From Ptiloglossa arizonensis (lineage: Eukaryota > Arthropoda > Insecta > Hymenoptera > Colletidae): DNA of 64,000 nucleotides. How positions within the stretch are numbered: the first letter of the stretch is position 1; every line of letters begins with the position of its first letter. The stretch covers positions 372,001 through 436,000 of the forward strand of contig NW_027478488.1 of the NCBI RefSeq assembly GCF_051014685.1, in the 5' to 3' direction. This document shows positions 61,941 to 64,000 of the stretch, in pieces. Under the pieces are notes generated by a model, which saw only the letters and a program-made list of their open reading frames with translations, was not told the origin of the DNA and did not search any database. The position numbers were made by a program, and so were the translations under genes.

Positions 61941-64000
61941 TTGACCTAACTCAAAAATTCTTGTTGCATCTGAAAGAAGAAACACGCCCGATTACAACGG
62001 TATGTGTATTTCTTCCCTAGGCCATTCTGGTTAAGCGTTTGGAGCAGCAGAATTGCGAAAAATTTTTTGCCTTCTCAACCATTTCTTGGCTTCAAACTCC
62101 CATATCTCGCGAACGGATTGAACAAACCCAGAAGTTCCTGCTGCGTCTGAAAGTAGAAACTCACCCGATTACAACGATATGCGTATTTTTTCCCTAGGCC
62201 ATTCTGGTTAAGCGTTTGGAGCAGCAGAATTGCGAAAAATGTTTTGCCTTCTCAACCATTTCTTGGCTTCAAACACCCATATCTCGCGAACGGATTGACC
62301 TAACCCAAAAATTCCTATTGCATCTGAAAGTAGAAACTCGCCCGATTACAGCGGTATGTGTATTTTTTCCCTAGGCAATTCTGGTTAAGCGTTTGGAGCA
62401 GCAGAATTGCGAAAAATTTTTTGCCTTCTCAACCATTTCTTGGCTTCAAACTCCCATATCTCGCGAACGGATTGACCTAACCCAAAAATTCCTGTTGCGT
62501 CTGAAAGTAGAAACTCGCCCGATTACAACGGTATGTGTATTTCTTCCCTAGGCCATTCTGGTTAAGCGTTTGGAGCAGCAGAATTGCGAAAAATTTTTTG
62601 CCTTCAAAACCATTTCTTGGCTTCAAACATCCATATCTCGCGAACGGATTGACCAAACCCAGAAGTTCCTGCTGCGTCTGAAAGTAGAAACTCACCCGAT
62701 TACAACGATATGCGTATTTTTTCCCTAGGCCATTCTGGTTAAGCGTTTGGAGCAGCAGAATTGCGAAAAATGTTTTGCCTTCTCAATCATTTCTTAGCTT
62801 CAAACTCCCATATCTCGCGAACGGATTGACCTAACTCAAAAATTCTTGTTGCATCTGAAAGAAGAAACACGCCCGATTACAACGGTATGTGTATTTTTTC
62901 CCTAGGCCATTCTGGTTAAGCGTTTGGAGCAGCAGAATAGCGAAAAATTGTTTGCCTTCACAACCATTTCTTGGCTTCAAACTCCCATATCTCGCGAACG
63001 GACTGACCAAACCCAAAAATTCCTGTTGGGTCTGAAAGTAGAAACTCGCCCGATTACAACGGTATGTGTATTTCTTCCCTAGGCCATTCTGGTTAAGCGT
63101 TTGGAGCAGCAGAATTGCGAAAAATTTTTTGCCTTCTCAACCATTTCTTGGCTTCAAACTCCCATATCTCGCGAACGGATTGACCAAACCCAGAAGTTCC
63201 TGCTGCGTCTGAAAGTAGAAACTCACCCGATTACAACGATATGCGTATTATTTCCCTAGGCCATTCTGGTTAAGCGTTTGGAGCAGCAGAATTGCGAAAA
63301 ATGTTTTGCCTTCTCAACCATTTCTTGGCTTCAAACTCCCATATCTCGCGAACGGATTGACCTAACCCAAAAATTCCTATTGCATCTGAAAGTAGAAACT
63401 CGCCCGATTACAGCGGTATGTGTATTTTTTCCCTAGGCAATTCTGGTTAAGCGTTTGGAGCAGCAGAATTGCGAAAAATTTTTTGCCTTCACAACCATTT
63501 CTTGGCTTCAAACTCCCATATCTCGCGAACGGATTGACATAACTCAAAAATTCTTGTTGCATCTGAAAGAAGAAACACGCCCGATTACAACGGTATGTGT
63601 ATTTTTTCCCTAGGCCATTCTGGTTAAGCGTTTGGAGCAGCAGAATAGCGAAAAATTGTTTGCCTTCACAACCATTTCTTGGCTTCAAACTCCCATATCT
63701 CGCGAACGGATTGACCTAACCCAAAAATTCTTGTTGCATCTGAAAGAAGAAACACGCCCGATTACAACGGTATGTGTATTTTTTCCCTAGGCCATTCTGG
63801 TTAAGCGTTTGGAGCAGCAGAATAGCGAAAAATTGTTTGCCTTCACAACCATTTCTTGGCTTCAAACTCCCATATCTCGCGAACGGATTGACCTAACCCA
63901 AAAATTCCTATTGCATCTGAAAGTAGAAACTCGCCCGATTACAACGGTACGTGTATTTTTCCCATAGGACATTCTGGTTAAGCGATTGGAGCAGCAGAAG
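61940..64000 (+). repeat. Copy of 31762-33757, runs off the window
   Basis: From about 62005 to the last base this matches 31762-33757 at an offset of 30243 bp. Just upstream the offset is 30774 bp, so three monomers (531 bp) present at about 31230-31762 are missing here. The part from 62831 also matches 40019-41188 (offset 22812 bp). Private changes are GATTGAACAAACCC at 62119, CAAACACCC at 62270, CTTCAAAACC at 62602 and CAAACATCC at 62624. Confidence 0.87.

Larger units (their letters stand above)
1..64000 (+). repeat. Tandem satellite array, ~177 bp monomer, ~360 copies, fills the window
   Basis: The whole window is built of one monomer family. In the phase used here a monomer opens with AGCTTCAAACTCCC or GGCTTCAAACTCCC and closes with ATTTCTT. 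Successive starts at 1, 178, 355, 531, 708, 885 and 1062 show a 177 bp unit with occasional 176 bp copies. All monomers read in the same direction, and I found no inversion, insertion or unique spacer. Landmarks within a monomer are ATATCTCGCGAACGGA at 15-30, a CCCAAAAATTCC block at about 40-51, CTCGCCCGATTACAACGG at 73-90, TCCCTAGGCCATTCTGG at 104-120, GGAGCAGCAG at 131-140, and an A/T-rich stretch at 148-158. Monomer length, homogeneity and nested higher-order structure are typical of centromeric or pericentromeric satellites in eukaryotes. That functional placement is inference, and the family and species are not recognised. Confidence 0.97.

Noticed and set aside
1..64000. CRISPR-like array of direct repeats
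   Set aside because: The repeats abut with no unique spacers, and the unit is 177 bp rather than a 25-40 bp repeat with spacers. No cas genes are present.
1..64000. Known satellite family or species assignment (for example alpha satellite or the Arabidopsis 178 bp repeat)
   Set aside because: The monomer length is similar, but the sequence does not resemble either as I know them. A database search would be needed to name a family, so none is named.
1..64000. Transposon, LTR, tRNA or rRNA genes inside the array
   Set aside because: Reading through all monomers I saw no break in the 177 bp register larger than one or two bases, so there is no room for an insertion.
30243..64000. A single giant ~30 kb higher-order repeat (offset 30243 bp at the right end)
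   Set aside because: The offset holds only for about 62005-64000 against 31762-33757. The four-monomer block at base 1 has no partner near 30244, so the window as a whole does not repeat at this period.

Overview
The whole 64 kb window is one uninterrupted tandem satellite array. A monomer of about 177 bp (some copies 176 bp) is repeated roughly 360 times, head to tail and in one orientation, from base 1 to base 64000. The array enters and leaves the window without a boundary. I see no protein-coding gene, RNA gene, transposon, CRISPR array or unique spacer. Open reading frames of 61-118 codons exist, but they are by-products of a repeat whose length is 59 codons.

This kind of sequence points to a eukaryotic heterochromatic region, most plausibly centromeric or pericentromeric. 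The unit is nucleosome-sized, the arrangement is homogeneous, and monomers are grouped into nested higher-order repeats (HORs). I do not recognise the satellite family and cannot name the species. By hand count the consensus is about 42% GC with about 8 CpG per monomer, roughly what its composition predicts, so CpG is not depleted.

Layout, with approximate boundaries. 1-5510: a four-monomer block, then a 14-monomer unit (2478 bp) twice. 5150-9959: a segment duplicated at a 3362 bp offset, with a 354 bp dimer pair between the copies. 9203-10940: a repeat of window bases 1-1738. 10901-12950: 4-monomer and 3-monomer tandem units. 13800-21355: reshuffled copies of the four-monomer block, a 1238 bp seven-monomer pair, and a second long copy of the window start. 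21270-31360: two 4.4 kb blocks spaced 5660 bp, with a third related block at 45860-49740. 33250-35905: an 885 bp five-monomer unit three times. 36780-40365: a 1769 bp ten-monomer unit twice. 41670-43770: a 1238 bp seven-monomer pair. 49740-58500: blocks repeated at 3359 and 4419 bp offsets, with a 530 bp trimer pair. 58750-61940: a 1591 bp nine-monomer pair. 61940-64000: a copy of 31762-33757.

Every offset is close to a multiple of 177. The array therefore appears to have grown by in-register unequal exchange or break-induced amplification at many scales, with no single dominant HOR period. All comparisons were made by eye, so block ends are good to a few tens of bases and no exact identity values are given.
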